From Isoetes taiwanensis (taxonomy: Eukaryota > Streptophyta > Lycopodiopsida > Isoetales > Isoetaceae), in contig JAJEKV010000141.1 of assembly GCA_021234155.1 (NCBI GenBank), positions 874,039-938,038 of the forward strand: a DNA stretch of 64,000 nucleotides. The letters run 5' to 3'. Shown in pieces: positions 32,015 through 44,355 of the stretch; position 1 is the stretch's first letter, and each line of letters starts with the position of its first letter. Below the pieces are notes generated by a model that made no database searches, had not been told where the DNA came from, and saw only the letters and a program-made list of their open reading frames with translations. Both the position numbers and the translations under genes were made by a program.

Positions 32015-35000
32015 ATGAGGATCCCGGGGGGTTCACCTCTTTTTTCCGTACAAAACATGTGCGTGGGCGATGAAGGGTTTTTTTTTGCGTTTTTGAAGTA
32101 CGTATACTTAAGGTGTCTCTCACGTTTTGGTGCCGGAGGAGCTGTATTTCCACGGTTTGAGGAGCGGTTTTCCTGCAGGGATATGCACTTAGAGATACGT
32201 TCAAGGGGGTTAGATGCTTTGCTGGTTGCCGGGCAGATATGTTTAAGGGTCCTTGGATTTCCGGAGGTATGTTTTTAATTTTTTTTTCCCCTGTACAGTT
32301 TTTGCCTCAGAAAACTTGTTTTTATAGTTTCTTATGAACGGAATGGCCTTTTTTGTTGGCATAGTCTTCCTTTTCATATGCATCTTTCTCTTTTTTCTTT
32401 CGGTTTTTAGCGTATTATAATCTTTTCTTCGGTTTTGCAGCTGTGGTTATAAGTCAGAACTCAGTACTCTTGAAACATGTAAGATGCTATGTAGCCGATT
32501 TATCTTCTACTGCCACTTTGTTTCAACAGCAAGAAAGCGAGGAAGCTTGCAGAGGTGAACTTTTTAGGTTATTAAAAATTTTGTTTGAAGCCTGCTCTTG
32601 CAAGATCAACCCAGCTCTTGCAATCTGTGAATCAAATTTAGGGCAAGATTCGTTGGTGATAAGCTCTTTAATTTGGAGTCCCGCTTGATCTTTTACTTTT
32701 GTCTCATTTCATTTTCAATGGAAAATCGATGATGTTCTTTAAGCTTGCTCAACTATCGGGCAAATCTGGGTACGGTCTAGAATATAGAAGTTAAAACTTC
32801 AATTCCATCGTACGAGATGGAGTAAAATGCAGATCTAATGTCCTGACAGTACATGGCATTTTCTATCAAAGCTTCTCCTTTGCATTTTTCTATTGAAGCT
32901 TTTCCTGGATTAACGACATAAAAAAATAAATGTTGCAACTCAAGTAAGTTTATCCTCCCTACATTATGTGGTGCTGATTCAACAATATAACGTATTAGTA
33001 GTAAGAGGATCTTTGAGGTATCAAAATGTGTCAAAATTTTTACTTAGTCATGATCAATTTGAGGTTGTCTTTCTTCACGGGACCCTGATGAGCGGCAAGT
33101 CATTGATCCCATGCCTTCATATGGAAGATGAAGAGGGCTTCCTGAAGGAAGCATATGTCATAAACTTTGCACAATCATTTTGGTATTGCAGTCTCATTCA
33201 TAATCTGGTAGACGTTGTCATCAAATGGTAAGCCAACTTCATGATGATTTATTTCTTCATGTAACTGATAAGTCATCTTGCATCAAATTATAAGCTAGAG
33301 AAAATTACAAGTAAGCAACTTTTAAGCATCGTGGCATCTTCGATGCTGCTTTCTGCTATGGAACAATATGAATAGGATTCCAAAAGCCAATTTTAGAAGA
33401 GCTCTCCTTATCAGATTTGATGTCTTCTATTCTATGATTACAGTTAAACATTACACATTTGGACCTTCCACGAAAATAGCTTAAATATCACAGTTTTATC
33501 TTGGATTTGCATATCACAAATGCTAGTACATGATATCAAGTTTCGTCTTCAAATGGAGATGCGGCTTTGTTGACATAGGAAATATAGCTGAAGCTTGTGA
33601 TCAAACGCAAAACAATGGCTATAGGAGCACCAATAAACAGGTTTGATATGTTGATTGGCTTGTTAATGAGATGGGAAAACGTTACTTCATCTCGATTTAC
33701 TTTATAGTAGAATTAGCAATGCTTCATCTCAGATTTGCTATGAATAAAAATAATCTGGCTTCTATTGTGAAAATAACAATAGGAATATGGCTAAAAATAA
33801 TATGGCCTTTATTGTGAACTTAACAGCAGGCTTTTATTGTTGCTGGCTTTATTAATGGTACTTTATTCTAAATACATAATTGTTAATAAGGTTCAATAAT
33901 AGAGTATTGCCTCAGTCTAAAGACCTCTATATATTGGGTTTTCTGAAAGCAAACTGAGGTCCCAATAGAAAATAGTATTTCCTTTATTTAGAAAATTTGT
34001 ACACATCATCATGGTATTTTATTGGCTACATAATGTGGCTAGTTACAAATGCCATTTGAAATACATGATAAACATTGTCATTGTTGATGGCATTTAAAAG
34101 TCCTGCTTAGTAATGAATACTTGGGCTGAATATGATCTTGTCCCCTTGCATCTAATCCTCCCTTTTTGGTAGGGCTTAATGGAACTAGTTATTGCCTTTG
34201 TGAAGGGACAAATAGGCTGCCTTGGTAAAAAAGCTATATCAATATTGTTGATGTTATGCATGCTACTAAATTTTGGTTTGGCATCACAGGTTTAAGATAT
34301 GATAGATCTTTTATCATGGATATGGTTCTATCCCAATTCCTTTTGTGTGGAATAGAGGGTATATGAGCTTATGATAGGTGACCTGCTGATGTTCATTCTT
34401 GTAAATGTATCTTGTATATATGGCTTAAAGATATGACATTATTACTGTTTGAGAAGTGTTTGGTTGTTCACATCACTTATCAAAGCTGGTTTGATGGTGT
34501 TTTAACACTTTGATGCAGGTCTGCATGCTGCAGTTGCTGCCACGATGCCAAGTAAGGAAATTACAGGTTTGTGCTTAAAAGTAAAACATGTTGTGTTGTG
34601 CCAATGCTGATTAAAATCATATCGTAAATAATGATGGCAGTTATAGTGTTCAAGTATATCCAACTCTTAAGTACTTCCTGAAGATGCATGTCCATATTGT
34701 AACCCACCTATTATACTCCAAGCTCGTAGCAGAACATGAAGGTTGTAGCACTTACGGATTTATTATATGCCTAGGGGCCCTGTCTGACAACGATTTATCT
34801 TCCTTGCAAACATGCAAAAGAGAAAGGCCTTGAATTTAGCCAAGCACGCTTATGCGATAGCTATGGTACCGGAAATGGAGAGAATGGTTGGAAATTTTGT
34901 GGTGCTTGTGTTCGTTGAAGGTGGTTTTCGAGGACTTAAAGCCCCTCTCGACATTGTAAGGTCCTCATATTCCTCTATTTCCTTTTTCTTCAGCTTTAAT

Positions 35001-35771
35001 GCGCTATGTTTTGCTTTCTGAAACTTTGTTGTCTAACGTGCTACAGGAAAATGAAAACTCAGTTTGTGTACTCCACACCGAAGTTGCAACCTTTGTTTCT
35101 TCCTGGTGTAAAGTTTCTTTCTTTTACCTTTGTAGATATGCTCCATGAAACCATGAATATATTTGTACCATGAACTATACCATGACAGCATATGAAGCAC
35201 ATTCTGTGATGCTCTGCTTTACTTTTATATGTCCGTCATGCTTCCTTTTCTGCCCTTGCAAGTACTGTTGGCCTCAAGGAGGCTTTACTACTGTAACATT
35301 ATTGTTGTAGCAGAAGTTTACAGGGACTTCTAAATGTGTTGCCAATTGAGCTAGACATGATAAAATGAAGGAATGGGTAATGACTAATATTATCATAAAC
35401 CACTCTACAGGCACAAAAGAAATCCCAGATGTGCAATTTGGCTGAAATCAAGTTCAACTAATATGAATTTAGCATTGGTATGCAACCAACCTTGTGGAGC
35501 TTGCAAAATTTGGAGGTTGAATGTAAATGTAAGGTAGAGGGTAGGCTACATTAGTGATATACTTGACGTAAAAATATGGTTAAGGGTAGGGTCAATGGGG
35601 ATTGGACTAGGTGTAAAAGTATGGAATCAGGTATTATTTTTCACCAACACCAGACTGTATACAGAGGGGTTTCTATGGGGGGCGAGCCGTATACGGAGGG
35701 TTTTCTCTCGACCCTTGGAACGCACATGCCATATCCCCGTTACATAGAGGTGAACCCCCCGGGATGAGGAT
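32015..35771. mobile_element. 3.74-kb TIR DNA transposon with 8-bp target duplication
   Basis: The element is 32023-35763 (3741 bp). It begins CCCGGGGGGTTCACCTCT and ends with the exact reverse complement of these 18 bases. ATGAGGAT flanks both sides (32015-32022 and 35764-35771). Excision restores the codons GHTHEDVDAL. Beyond 18 bp the ends share only scattered similarity (catgtgcg, gggtttt). An 8-bp duplication fits hAT, P, Merlin or similar superfamilies, but the termini are not the usual hAT CAG/TAG and no transposase was recognised inside. Confidence 0.93.
32040..35740 (+). other. Interior of the 3.74-kb element: unassigned exon-like segments
   Basis: Short open segments flanked by possible splice sites occur at about 32443-32690, 32968-33231 (EVVFLHGTLMSGKSLIPC) and 34740-34960 (AIAMVPEMERMVGNFVV...LKAPLDI followed by GTAAGG). 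They do not resemble a transposase and I cannot name them. They may be captured host exons, or chance. Confidence 0.35.
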
Positions 35772-36818
35772 GTGGATGCATTGTTTGAGAAGTATAGTGC
35801 GCAGTTGAAATCTCAAACTGTGACCAATCTTCCTAGACTAATGGAAGTTCTTAGTGAATGCATTTCACCTTCTCCTATAGGGTTGATCATACAAGAGGTG
35901 CCTGATTGGAAGAATTTTATCGAAGGTCATGCTCTTGATATGGAAGGTCAGTCTAGACCTCTTCGGTACACTTTCTGGGTCATGGGAAATAAGCCAATAA
36001 TGCAATGGAAGATGAGACCTTGAGATGATAAATGGAGGCCAGATGAGGGAGTACCTATATGGCACGAAGATGAAAATGGTAAACCTAAGATTCCAAGGGG
36101 TCAACCAAAAACTCTTAAGCCTTTTGCAGAGGTGGATTCATTGCAAAGCACATTGGACGGCATTTCTGAATACATCAAGTATTGGAAAAATAACCCCGAT
36201 GATACCAACCTTGCATTGATAGATTATTGGACACAGGTACATGGATTATTGGGACAAGTAGACACATCCTCTGATGAACTGAAAGATGGATGGCTACCTA
36301 GGTGGAGAGACTTGATAACACCTGAGGAAGTTGATGATGTGGTTAGTAGTATTCGCAAGTCGATGGCTCCTCCAGCTGCTGAAAAACACTATGTTGGTCC
36401 TAGGAAAGGAAGGCCTAAATATCTCGGGCTGGAGGATTATGATCCCAAAGATGACTTGGTTTGCCATCAATTTGCACTTATAATACCAGAGCGCAAAGAG
36501 ATATACCCTGTGTAGATGGGTTACACCATCTCAGAGGTTTGCAAAGAAGTAGGTGACCGCAATGTGAACAAAGTTCGTGTGGAGTGGTGGTGTCCAGTGC
36601 ACCAGTTAAATGCAGTGGCAGAGGAAGAAAGGTATAGAGACTGTTGGACAAAGAGATGGAAGAGAAACCCTATTGAACGGGATGATTGGGTTGAGTTAGA
36701 TACTATTTTGTTTTCATGGACCCCAAAGGTCATCCCAGGGAAGACTGCTAGGGTTACAATACCTGTGGAAGTGAGGAAGAAAGCTGTGATATCTCTAGGG
36801 GTTACTTCTGAGAAGTAA

Positions 36819-36990
36819 TTGGCAATATCTAACTCGACATGCATATGTAAAATATTTTTAATTTTTAATGCAATCATGTTGTGCTGTTATAAAAAAAAGT
36901 CACATTCTCGATGCAAATTTACTAACCCGGGAAAAAGTTGCAGTGCCAAAATGGTCCAAAATCCTGACATAAGTCCAATTTAAATGAATG
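36819..36990. other. 3' flank of the transposase-like gene
   Basis: No feature recognised. Confidence 0.4.
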
Positions 36991-39500
36991 ATGGTTATAA
37001 GTAGAAGGATATTAGTTCCTCGCAAGGACTAGCTCCCACCAAGTGATCTGAATGATTTCGGAATTCTCCTTCCTATTTTTCATTTGAGGGTCTTCAGTAG
37101 CATATCCCAATCAAATAGGACATAATATATTGTTCAAGTGCGTTAAAACAAACAATGGGGCTTGTCAACACAGCATATCCTAACCAAGTACGACATCTTC
37201 GTTCTAATTCAATTAGTCAACGTCTCATCACCATCAGCCGATATATTCCTCCATGAATCCTTTCAATCTAGAACCTTAACAATGATGTAGAAGGTAAACA
37301 ATATGAAAATATACTTCGACGAGGGGGAAAGCTAGATTGTGTTGACATGATAGAGCCAGCCAAAATGTCTAACTCTACCAATGTCTATGCGCTATTCATC
37401 CATGAAGTTATTACCGCGAGTCCGCCAGCATACTGAGAATAGATAGTGCCAACTTTGATCAAAGTACCTCCCTATCGTGAAGTGCAGTTGTTCAAGGGTT
37501 ACACATATGGCTTTGGCACAATAGTCTATGTATAATTAAATAGTCAGGAGCCCTTTGGTTATGGATCTTCAATCCTAGGAACTAGTCCACATGATCTGGA
37601 TCCATAAAGTATATAAAAGCCTTCCCCGTAGGTATGGCATCACAAAAGTGCAAGTTTCACATTCTAGATGAATTAAAGTATATCTAGTTGTCATCTTCTT
37701 TCACCTATTCTTCAAGCTTCTCTTTCCTTCCCACTCCTTTCCAAGAACTAAAGCCAAGCTTCTGTGTCAAGCATTCACTATAACTATTCAGTTTGGTTGC
37801 ATTGATCCGAGCCATCAGATCATCATTCTGGTGACGAGCACTATATATGTGTTGTCATTTCAATTACCAGTTATCAGTATCTTCTCATAGCAGCAGCATT
37901 CCTTATTGCCCTTTGGTTCGACCTTCTCAATCTTCCTTTACAATCCTCTTCTAGTGACTATATGATGATCCCATCTTCCTTTCCAATCTCTTTTCTGCGA
38001 TTTTACCTAGTCCGATCCATTTCCTGCAACTCCACATGCTTCTTACCGGATTTCTGTATGCTTTTGTAGTAATAGTCTGACGAGGTATGGCTCTCAGCAT
38101 GTTTTTTGTAGCAATGATCTGCGAGGTTTGGCTCTGAGCATTTTTTTATAGCAATCTGTGAGGTTTGGTCTCAACATATTTTTTGTAGCAATCCTCTACA
38201 ATGTATGGCTTTCACCTTCTTTATTCCTCGTCATGGTCACACGTATGATGTGTGTTATATTTGGACAAAACCTAAATTTTTGGACCATTACGAGCACATG
38301 AAACTTGACAGTGTTGGGAAGCTTCTTCTTATTCAATAGTGATCAAGCAAAGTCGATGGACTCTATGTTAGCAGCAATTGTTGGCCTGCAACGCTTCTTC
38401 CAACAAATGACATCAGTAGAAGGATATTGGTTCCTCGCATGGACTGGCTTCCACCAAGTGATCTAAATGATCTCAAAATTCTCCTTCCTATTGTTCATTT
38501 GAGGGTCTTCAGTAGCATATCTTAATCAAATAGGGCATGAGATATTGTTCGGGTGCATTAAAACAAACAATGAGACTTTTCAACAGCATATCCTAACTAA
38601 GTAGGGCATCTTCATTCTAACTCAATTGGTCAACATTTCATCACCATCAGGGATATATTCCTCCATGAATCCTTTCAATCTAGAACCTTAACAATGACGT
38701 AGGATTGAAGATAATAGAAGATATAGAAACACATCATTACCGCCATCATATTGAGAATAGATAGTGCCAACTTTGATGAAAGTGCCTCCCTATCGTGAAG
38801 TGCAGTAGTCCAAGGGTTACATATATGACTTGGGCATTGCAATAGTCCATATATAATGAAATGGCCAGGAATGCCTTGGTTACAGATCTTCAATTCTAGG
38901 AACTGGTCACACATGGTATATGAAAGTGTTCCCTCAGGTATAGCATCACAAGAGTGCAAGATTTTCACATTCTAGATAAATTATATCTGATCGTTGTCTT
39001 CTTTCGTCTACACTTCAAGCTTCTCTTCCCTTCCCACTCCTTTCCAAGAACTAGCCAAGCTTATGTGGCAAGCATGCCTTATAACTATGCAATTTGGTTG
39101 CATTGATCTGAGCCATCAGGTCATCCTCCTGGGGAGGGACGAGCACTATATATGTGTTGTCATTTCAATTATCCGATTCTCGATGTCTTCTCACATCCAC
39201 AGCATTCCTCATTGCCCTTTAGTTCGACCTTCTCAGTCTTTCTTTCCAATCCTTTTAGCGACTATACGATGATCCAATCTTTTTTTGCAGTTCTGGGTCT
39301 GTTTCCTGCAACTCCATGCCCTTCTTACTAACTTTCTGCATGTTTTTGTAGCAATCATCTGCGAGGCATAGCTCTCAACATGTTTTTTGTAGCAATCATC
39401 TACACCGTATGGCTCTCAGCATATTTTTTATAGCAATCATCTGCGATGTATGCCTCTCACCTTCTTTATTCCTCATGATGGTCACACGTATGATTTAGTT
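36991..39500 (+). repeat. Direct duplication (period about 1.4 kb) of repeat families S and R
   Basis: Copy B (36991-38270) and copy C (38408-39500) share agtagaaggatatt(a/g)gttc, caccaagtgatct, catttgagggtcttcagtag and cctatcgtgaagtgcag, then the R-type segment with cactcctttccaagaact and the end block cttctttattcctc-tg. Both contain a minisatellite of about 40-44 bp, unit ttttttgtagcaatcatctg...ggctctcagcat: about four units at 38055-38215 and three at 39337-39455. The R segment is the reverse complement of 23347-23960. The 3' boundary near 39500 abuts unrelated sequence. Confidence 0.8.
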
Positions 39501-41218
39501 TCTCTAGTTTCTAGTTAGATTGGAATTTATTTGGGATGACCGAGGTGCATTTTTTCTATGGGATGCATTGGCATGATTTTTTAACTAATAAGTGGTCGTA
39601 ATTGCAACTGTATATTCCAAATATATAGCTGTGGGGTGAATTGGGTCATTTGTGTCATGTTGATCCATCCTGCTTATAATGGGTATTTATTGAACTTTAT
39701 CGTGATCAATTGTTCAATATAACTTTAGATGTGAACTATATATTATTATTTTTTTTGGCCCAATGCGGTTTCCTTATCCTGGATCACTCCTCTATGATGC
39801 ATCTTCTCCTATTTATTTCGTCCTGCCTCCTAGAGCTATATCGGTTCTATGCCAAGGAATTTTGGTAGATAATTGCACCACGATGTTTGATACATGTTGG
39901 CATCTGGAACTCTGATAGATGTATTTAGATACATGTGTTCATCATTTTCGAACTGATAGATGGTAGTGGAGATGCAGCCCAGTTCTCAAAATTTTTAACA
40001 ATTTTTTAGAAGTTTAATTATAGCCAACAGGGGATCGTTCTCATTTATGTTGAATGGACTTCAACACCTTATGAGTGCTTATATAGATTGAATGGATTCA
40101 ACACCTTATGTTGAGTGTGCTTATATGGGTTAATGCAGCTACATGCTAGGTTTTGTAGAAGGCATATTTTGCTTCTTTCTCATTTAGACATGGCATTGAT
40201 CATTCATCTTAGTACATTTCTATCTTCTAGCTGTAGGGGCTTCAACAATTAATTTGACTTGACAGTAAATGTGTAGCAAAATAACAGGGGGTTCCAGGGG
40301 GAATTGATATGGATATAATTCCCAAACCATAGACCATTTTAACAATTCAATGGGTTATTATAAAAAAAATATAGATTTAAGATAAACAAAAGTCACGTTA
40401 GCTCACTAGTCAAATTGGTTAAAGTAGTCTTATTGGGACATTGAGTTATTTTGGTAGAGGTTCGAGCTCGCGTATTTCATATTCTAAAACCTTAAGTGAA
40501 GCTGTATAGAGGCTCGATATACCATCAGAACCTTAGGCAAACACGTATTTGACATCTCAAATTCATAGGCGCCCCCAATCATAAATGACCATAGGCGAAA
40601 CGAGAGGTGCCCAGAGGCTCCAACATACAGTCTAGGCCATAGGTTCATTCATTGTTTAATATCTTTTATAATTGGTTAATTGTGTAGTGTTTACTGAAAC
40701 GGACTAATACATGCAATGCTTTTTGTTGAGGAATAATGGTCGACATGTATGATATGCAGCTCTACTTTCAGGATAAACCAATAATATATCCTATACTACT
40801 GTATTCTTTTGAAGATGATTTATAGATACTAGAAGATAGTAAGAAAACAACCAAGTGCTCCAGTGGGAAAACAAAATGGGCAATTTGTCGCTTACGTGCA
40901 ATCTAAAGCAGGATAAGGTAGCAATAGATCTTGTTAACTTGGGATTTTTAACTTTGGTAGAAAACATTTTTGGTGTTTGTTTTTGTGCAGTATCACTATC
41001 CTTTGGAGTTTTTCCGGCACTTGGGAAACAATTTCATGTTACAACAATTGGGAGAACATTTTGGCGACATCGAAAATGCCCCACGAAGGCTTAGATTTGA
41101 CCGTATAGGCATGCTTACTTGCAGGTGGCGACGAAACCCTGCATGCTGGTCGGATTAGGAAAAGCTTTAAGTATGCACAGAGATTTAGAATGTAACATGT
41201 TGTTTGTAAGTGATCTAC
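39501..41218. other. Mostly non-coding; weak SINE-like and exon-like traces
   Basis: At 40398-40469 a TAGCTCACTAGTC...GGTTAAAG block followed by GGTTCGAGCTC resembles A and B boxes of a tRNA-derived SINE, but the spacing (about 60 bp) is long and the B box has a mismatch. At about 40991-41158 an open segment after a tttgtgcag acceptor-like site reads HYPLEFFRHLGNNFMLQQLG, not recognised. Confidence 0.35.
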
Positions 41219-41219
41219 C

Positions 41220-41250
<31 letters not shown>

Positions 41251-41256
41251 AAAAAA
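41219..41256. repeat. (aaat)n microsatellite
   Basis: About eight perfect aaat units. Confidence 0.95.
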
Positions 41257-41670
41257 GGACACCTTATAAGTAGTCTACTGTTAGAACACTTAATATGATG
41301 TATCAGAAAAATGTCATGCTAGGGTGTTTCTCATGATTGGATGTTATCTTCTAGGGCAAATTGCTAGTGGTATTGTGTGATGTAATGTATGATATAAAGT
41401 GTGATATAATGCATTGTTTAAGCCCCTTGCTAGATTCCATACAAATGATTAGCGTACTCTCTATAAGAGTATCCTCCATGTATGGTTAAATAGTTTAAAA
41501 GCAATTAAATGTTTGTGATGCAACTGGTTGTCTTGGACCTTTGGATGAGCAGGTTTGTGCACACATAGAAAAAAGACATTGATCGAGCTTCAATACTTAG
41601 CGCATAGATATCTATGTTAAATGTGTCTGAAACAAAATGTCAAGAGTGGGTTAAGGGCATGCTTATTAAA

Positions 41671-41787
41671 TTGGGGAATGCCATAGGGGACTCCCTTTCC
41701 GGTTTGAAAGGGGGGCCCCCCAACCGGCGTTAGCTGGGAGGGGGTCCCTTCCAAACCGGAAAGAAGGGACCTTATGGCATTCCCCAA
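41671..41787. repeat. 117-bp foldback
   Basis: ttggggaatgccatagggg at 41671 pairs with ccttatggcattccccaa ending at 41787, and ctttccggtttg pairs with caaaccggaaag. The centre is ggggggccccccaaccggcg. It would form a long GC-rich hairpin. Confidence 0.85.
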
Positions 41788-41959
41788 CAAAATGGAAGTT
41801 GGGTCGTCTAACTTTTTGTCCTTTTTGCCTTTTGTTAGGTCACTCATTTTCGATTCTGTTCATTTTTGAACCCCAACTTCCATTTGGGATTAGAAAGATT
41901 GCCACATGGCATCATTAAATTAAACTTCAAACAAAAATAGAGACCCAACTTCCATTTTG
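41788..41959. mobile_element. MITE-like 172-bp sequence with 18-bp perfect TIRs
   Basis: caaaatggaagttgggtc at 41788-41805 is the exact reverse complement of gacccaacttccattttg at 41942-41959. The motif ccaacttccat also occurs internally at 41872. It abuts the foldback with no spacer; no clear target duplication is seen, so the two may be one composite element. Confidence 0.65.
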
Positions 41960-42870
41960 TATAGTGATGGGATTGTGGCTTCACCCATAAGCACTCAACT
42001 CATCGTAAACCAAAGTAGAGTATAAACTAGCTTCACTTAAAGCAAGAAAAACAGTGTAAAGTCTAAGTATCACGGATCATGTGATGTACTTGAATCTTTA
42101 TCTGTGCTTGCGGTGATTTTGATTTCTTATATCTCCATTCTGTACTTCTCAAACTTGTCTATGCTCCTTCTTTGCTTATAGCTTGCCTTTTGGTTCTTTC
42201 ATCTAGTTTTGGGCTTCTCTTTTTTGCTTTTTAGCTCCCCCACACTGTATGTATTACTGGATTTGGTGATCTTTCTTTTGAATCTCTTGCTAATTATATG
42301 TTCGAAAAAGGGCCTTCGTCTTAGTCGCTAGGTCAGGAAATCAAAAGAGTCAAGAGGCCAAAATTTTCCACCCAATCCTGAAGCAAAGACAAACGTACCC
42401 AATTCTTACAGTGGCCGACATTAGGCAATTTAAGCGCATTGCTTCTCCTCTTCGCTGGTGGCCATATTTGCAACAAACAGCTCAATTTACCATTTTTAAA
42501 GTAGTTGTTTACTAAAAGAATAATTCGTGGAAACATTAGTGCTTTGATTAGATGGGGCCAGGCAAGCTCTGCATACAAGGCATGCAGAATATGTATGATT
42601 GCATTATAGATGAAACCAATGTCAGATGAGGCAGGACTAGATTTTCTATGTTGCTTGCAGCATTGACAAAGTCTCTCTCCTAATAATTTATATAATATAT
42701 AATATACATATACATTCCTGTTGAGACCAAGGGTATTATGGAGAATATAATATGAAGGGCATTTAACCCTAGGTTTTGATCATTCTTTTGAATTCCTGTG
42801 GTCAATGTATATCCCTCCGAAGAATTTTAAGTTTTGCCAAATGCCCTCCAGTTATTCATGTTTACTGGAG
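41960..42870. other. No gene recognised
   Basis: Short open frames only. Confidence 0.4.
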
Positions 42871-43022
42871 TATGGTGCCTTTTGGGCAAAGTATCTATTT
42901 GTATTCACGGTTCCACAAAGAGAGGCATGAAGGGGCGTTTTGGGCAAAGTATGTATTCAGGCACCAAGGCGCCTTTTGGGCAATGTATGTATTCACGGTT
43001 CCACAAATAGAGGCACCAACCT
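42871..43022. repeat. Tandem repeat of about 50 bp, three units
   Basis: tgccttttgggcaaagtat-ctatttgtattcacggttcc followed by acaaagagaggca recurs with indels at 42930 and 42970. Confidence 0.8.
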
Positions 43023-43283
43023 ATCTTCTGCTCCATTGCTTTTGTTCTCAGAAATATGCAATCTGTCTTCTGCTCCATTGATTTTGTTCTCAGTAATATG
43101 CAATCTGCATCGATTCGCTCTCAGCAATTTCCACCAATTTGCTCTTACGGATCTACGCCCACTAAAGATTGCGTAGATTTCCTCTCAGCAATCTGCTTCA
43201 TCGATTTCCTCTTAAGGATCTGCTATCACCAAGTTGTAACAATTCTCTTGTAGTCAAGCAAAATGAACGAACTATCTCAATTG

Positions 43284-43690
43284 CTTACTTCTTCAAGGGC
43301 ATTTGAATTATTTTGTTAAATCTTAAGGGCATTTGAAATTTTAATAGAAATTTTAAGGGCATTCTGGGAATTGACATCTGGCATTTGAACAATCTAAAAA
43401 GAATACAAACTAATTTCATTGTTGACAAGGCATTTGAAAGAAACTTTTTAAGATTCTTAAAATGCATTTGGACAATCTAAAAGGAATACAAAATACTTTG
43501 TATGTTGACAAAGAACCAATGGCATTTGAAAGAAACTTTTTAATGGCATTTGAGGAATTAATGTAAATTTTAAGGACATTTGAACAAGTTGTATGTTGCC
43601 AAGAGCATTTCGAGAAATTAATAAAACTTAGAGGGCATTTGAACAATTTGCATGTTGCGAAGCGCATTTAAGAAATTATTAAAACTTGGG
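43284..43690. repeat. Degenerate array on the theme aagggcatttgaa
   Basis: The phrase (t)taa(g)ggcatttgaa(c/a) appears about ten times at irregular 30-60 bp spacing, with cttttta and attaataaaa linkers. The open frames here (minus strand) follow the repeat. Confidence 0.65.
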
Positions 43691-44355
43691 GTATCTGGGT
43701 AGTTTTCTATACCTAATCCAAGTACATGTTAATAGTTTAGCCAACCTTGTTTGCTCGTCACAAAATTAGCACATCAACCACCAACAATGCACAGAGTGAA
43801 TTGCAATCTGATGCATTTTAAGTTCCTCAAAAAAAGAGGATCAACGCAAGTGCGTCTTTTAATAATGCATGAGTGAATCCAAGTTTGATGCGTTTTGAGC
43901 TTCTCAAAAAAAATTCCAAAAAAATTCCAAGGAACTCAGCTCGTCAATGAATGTGGATACGGTCTAATCTAAATCAGCATTGCACCAAGGCAATTCATAC
44001 GAAATTGTTTCGGAGTTTCTGGTTCTTTGCAGTTGAGTAAGTGATCTTCGCCAAAAGCAAATACTTGGAGCAGTGTGCCTTGGTTTAATTAACACCTATT
44101 AAATCTTATGTTAGATGTCCACAAAGGGTATGCATTGCTTAGTCATCACATTGATTTTTCTGGAAAAGTTTTTGAAGTTCAAAATCTTTTGGAAGTATAC
44201 ACATACAAAATAGAATAAGAAAGGTATGCAATCCAAAAAATATATACAACCGTAGACCAAAAAAGAAGCAACAATTATATTAAAACAACGGTTAGAATAG
44301 GTTTACAACGTTCTCTATCTTCGGCCCCGACTCCAAATAGTGTTACAGAGTTATA
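43691..44355. other. 3' flank of the nucleolin gene
   Basis: AT-rich; no gene recognised. A short duplication (ttccaaaaaaattccaa) lies near 43912. This stretch must hold the nucleolin 3' UTR. Confidence 0.5.

Larger units (their letters stand above)
31270..36818 (+). pseudogene. Transposase-like gene (DUF7869-like), split by a 3.74-kb insertion
   Basis: Two parts, 31270-32022 and 35772-36818, form one reading frame of about 600 codons once the insertion and one target-duplication copy are ignored. Candidate acidic catalytic residues: IIHDKMDQSK (Asp at 31492-31494), QLDNCAGQNKNKY (Asp at 31900-31902) and GHTHED at the insertion point, continuing as VDALFEKY. The pattern D, DN-QNK, GHTHEDVD is that of an RNase H-fold domain in many uncharacterised, transposon-like eukaryotic proteins; I believe Pfam calls it DUF7869. 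The N-terminus is truncated. Two in-frame nonsense codons (TGA 36021, TAG 36513) break the C-terminal half; otherwise the frame is open to the stop at 36818. No TIRs of its own were found. Confidence 0.7.

Noticed and set aside
40855-41158. Overlapping ORFs as a gene
   Set aside because: An acceptor-like site precedes HYPLEFFRHLGNN, but there is no recognisable family or further exons.
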